Assembly (NCBI GenBank): GCA_002171275.2
Contig: NHFZ02000009.1
Coordinates: forward strand, 1-24,366
Source of the DNA: Pelagibacteraceae bacterium TMED124
GTDB taxonomy: Bacteria; Pseudomonadota; Alphaproteobacteria; Pelagibacterales; Pelagibacteraceae
DNA length: 24,366 nucleotides
Direction: 5' to 3'
Shown here: piece by piece, positions 23,200-24,366 of the stretch
Layout of the letters: each line of letters starts with the position of its first letter
How positions within the stretch are numbered: the first letter of the stretch is position 1
The notes under the pieces: generated by a model
Databases searched by the model: none
What the model was told of the DNA's origin: nothing
What the model saw: the letters and a program-made list of their open reading frames with translations, nothing else
Program-made: the position numbers and the translations under genes

Positions 23200-24219
23200 A
23201 TGAGACCTATTCTAAAAAATAATGAAGTAGATTTTAGCGCTTTAATAAACTTTATTTTTAATCACAATAAAAAAGCACTTCGTATTAGTTTTATAGTCGT
23301 TGTTATTTACATAATATATTTCTTTGCAATTAAGACACCAAAATATTCATCTTCGATTTCTTTTTACACAAACTATAATAAGAGCAATTCTTCTGTTTTG
23401 TCCGCAATACCATTAAGTAATTTTTCAATTGGAGGCGGAGAGAACAATTTAAATTTTTCTATAAATGACTTTATTAAATCTGATCAATTTTTAAACTCAG
23501 TAATAACTCAAAAATACAATTTAAACGGGAAAGAAATCTATTTAACAGATTTATGGGGTTCAGACTATAATAATTATATGACTTTAAATCCTTTTAGTCT
23601 TATGAAAACTATTGATATGAATTTACAATTTGTCAATAATTTATCAACTGAAGAAAAAGAAAGGATTTATGCAAAACAAAAACTTCTAAAAAAAATTAGC
23701 TTTTCCGAAGATAGAGTTAGTGGTTTAAATGTTTTAGGCATTGTTATTAGAAATAATTCTGAATTAGGTGCACAAATTTTACAAAATTCATACACATCAA
23801 TAATTAGCTTTTATAATCAAGTCACAAATACCAAAGCAATAGAAAAAAGAATATTTATTGAAGATAGAATTCAAACAGTTAAAGAAAATTTGGAAACAAA
23901 AGAAGGGGAATTAAAAATTTTCTTAGAAAAAAATAAAAATTTTAATTCTCCGAAACTTTTATTAGAAAAAGCAAGATTAGATAGACAAATAACTTTGTAT
24001 TCACAAGTTTACCTTAACTTATTCAATCAATTAGAGCTTGCAAAAATTGATGAATATGACAATACATCAACCATTTTTATTTTGGACGATCCTTCAAAAT
24101 CTATAAAAAAAGCTGGTATGGGACTTTTTAGAGGTATTGGTATAGTTTTTCTTCTATCTTATTTATTAGTGACATTAGTATTTTTTATAAGAAGAAGAAA
24201 AGAACTCATACAATTGTAA
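23200..24219 (+). CDS. wzz: Chain-length determinant protein, Wzz-like (PCP), no kinase domain
   Basis: The 339-residue inner-membrane protein has a first helix at about 27-44 (LRISFIVVVIYIIYFFAI), a large periplasmic part with a predicted coiled coil at about 205-265 (rich in Lys/Glu/Leu), and a second helix near 310-330, ending in the basic tail FFIRRRKEL. The proline-containing DDPSKSIKKAGM before helix 2 matches the motif seen in Wzz/PCP proteins. It would set polymer length together with Wzy and the Wza-like exporter. There is no C-terminal tyrosine kinase, so regulation by a separate kinase or a PCP-1-like mode is expected. It lies 6 nt after the exporter gene and is the last protein gene before the tRNA. 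Confidence 0.83.
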   Translation: MRPILKNNEVDFSALINFIFNHNKKALRISFIVVVIYIIYFFAIKTPKYSSSISFYTNYNKSNSSVLSAIPLSNFSIGGGENNLNFSINDFIKSDQFLNSVITQKYNLNGKEIYLTDLWGSDYNNYMTLNPFSLMKTIDMNLQFVNNLSTEEKERIYAKQKLLKKISFSEDRVSGLNVLGIVIRNNSELGAQILQNSYTSIISFYNQVTNTKAIEKRIFIEDRIQTVKENLETKEGELKIFLEKNKNFNSPKLLLEKARLDRQITLYSQVYLNLFNQLELAKIDEYDNTSTIFILDDPSKSIKKAGMGLFRGIGIVFLLSYLLVTLVFFIRRRKELIQL

Positions 24220-24269
24220 ATTTCTTGAATATCATTGAGAAAATTTTCTAAAAATAATAATTTTTGGGG

Positions 24270-24343
24270 GGGCCCATAGCTCAATTGGTTAGAGCAACGG
24301 ACTCATAATCCGCAGGTTCGGGGTTCAAGTCCCTGTGGGCCCA
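24270..24343 (+). tRNA. tRNA with CAU anticodon (elongator Met, or Ile2)
   Basis: A complete 74-nt cloverleaf: acceptor GGGCCCA/TGGGCCC, D arm GCTC/GAGC, anticodon loop CTCATAA with CAT at 24304-24306, T stem CGGGG/CCCTG with loop TTCAAGT, and discriminator A73. CCA is not encoded (the sequence continues CAAATG). The acceptor starts with a normal G1-C72 pair, so it is not the initiator tRNA. The first anticodon-stem pair (27-43) would be A-C, a mismatch. CAU is read as Met unless the wobble C is modified to lysidine (Ile2), and the sequence does not settle this. Confidence 0.95.
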
Positions 24344-24366
24344 CAAATGAGCAGTCATTCATATAT

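Noticed and set aside
24238..24249. Palindrome AGAAAATTTTCT after the wzz stop as a terminator
   Set aside because: It is a gapless AT palindrome with no stable GC stem or loop and no clean T tract; such sequences arise by chance in AT-rich DNA.
1..24366. CRISPR arrays, insertion sequences or transposase genes
   Set aside because: No regularly spaced repeats, no terminal inverted repeats and no transposase or integrase coding sequence were seen on either strand.

Overview
The window is an AT-rich (by eye about 30% GC or less) bacterial locus for making, modifying, flipping, polymerising and exporting a surface polysaccharide (O-antigen, capsule or exopolysaccharide). Three things suggest a marine bacterium of the FCB type (Marinimicrobia/SAR406-like or Bacteroidetes-like). 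The tRNA gene has no encoded CCA end. The exporter has a short signal peptide ending in FSQ and no lipobox. Most starts lack a clear Shine-Dalgarno, although a few are good. This placement is inference; no taxonomic marker is present beyond one tRNA.

Layout. (1) 1-54: the first 18 codons of an unrelated minus-strand gene with a good RBS, then a 217-bp spacer holding a 20-bp palindrome. (2) 272-3319, plus strand: nucleotide-sugar genes, namely a WbpE-like aminotransferase, a UDP-GlcNAc/Glc 4-epimerase-like SDR and an RmlB-like 4,6-dehydratase SDR. (3) 3316-4173, minus strand: a short UDP-glucose dehydrogenase-like gene converging on region 2. (4) 4239-13752, plus strand, tightly coupled: two GT4 glycosyltransferases, a FAD oxidoreductase, an SDR, the sugar-amidation trio WbuX/HisH/WbuZ, a two-domain oxidoreductase and a glucuronyl C5-epimerase family protein. 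It ends in an 18-codon stump of another glycosyltransferase. (5) 21138 down to 13853, minus strand, tightly packed: wecB, wecC, acetyltransferase, sulfotransferase, Wzx flippase, Wzy-like polymerase, putative glycosyltransferase. (6) 21250-24219, plus strand: Wza-like exporter and Wzz-like chain-length regulator. (7) 24270-24343: tRNA with CAU anticodon.

How it fits together. WecB and WecC would supply UDP-ManNAcA, and the short dehydrogenase would supply UDP-GlcA or a related uronate. The 4,6-dehydratase, epimerase and aminotransferase would make an amino or deoxy sugar, and the WbuX/HisH/WbuZ trio would turn an acetamido group into an acetamidino group. Three glycosyltransferases build the repeat unit, Wzx flips it, Wzy polymerises it, and Wzz and Wza control length and export. 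No initiating phosphoglycosyl transferase and no Wzc-type kinase is visible, so these must lie elsewhere.

The most interesting points are: (a) uronate dehydrogenases, a glucuronyl C5-epimerase homologue and a PAPS-type sulfotransferase together, the enzyme logic of sulfated glycosaminoglycans, here beside amidino-sugar genes; and (b) the severed glycosyltransferase start exactly where the two gene blocks meet, which looks like a recombination scar from module exchange.
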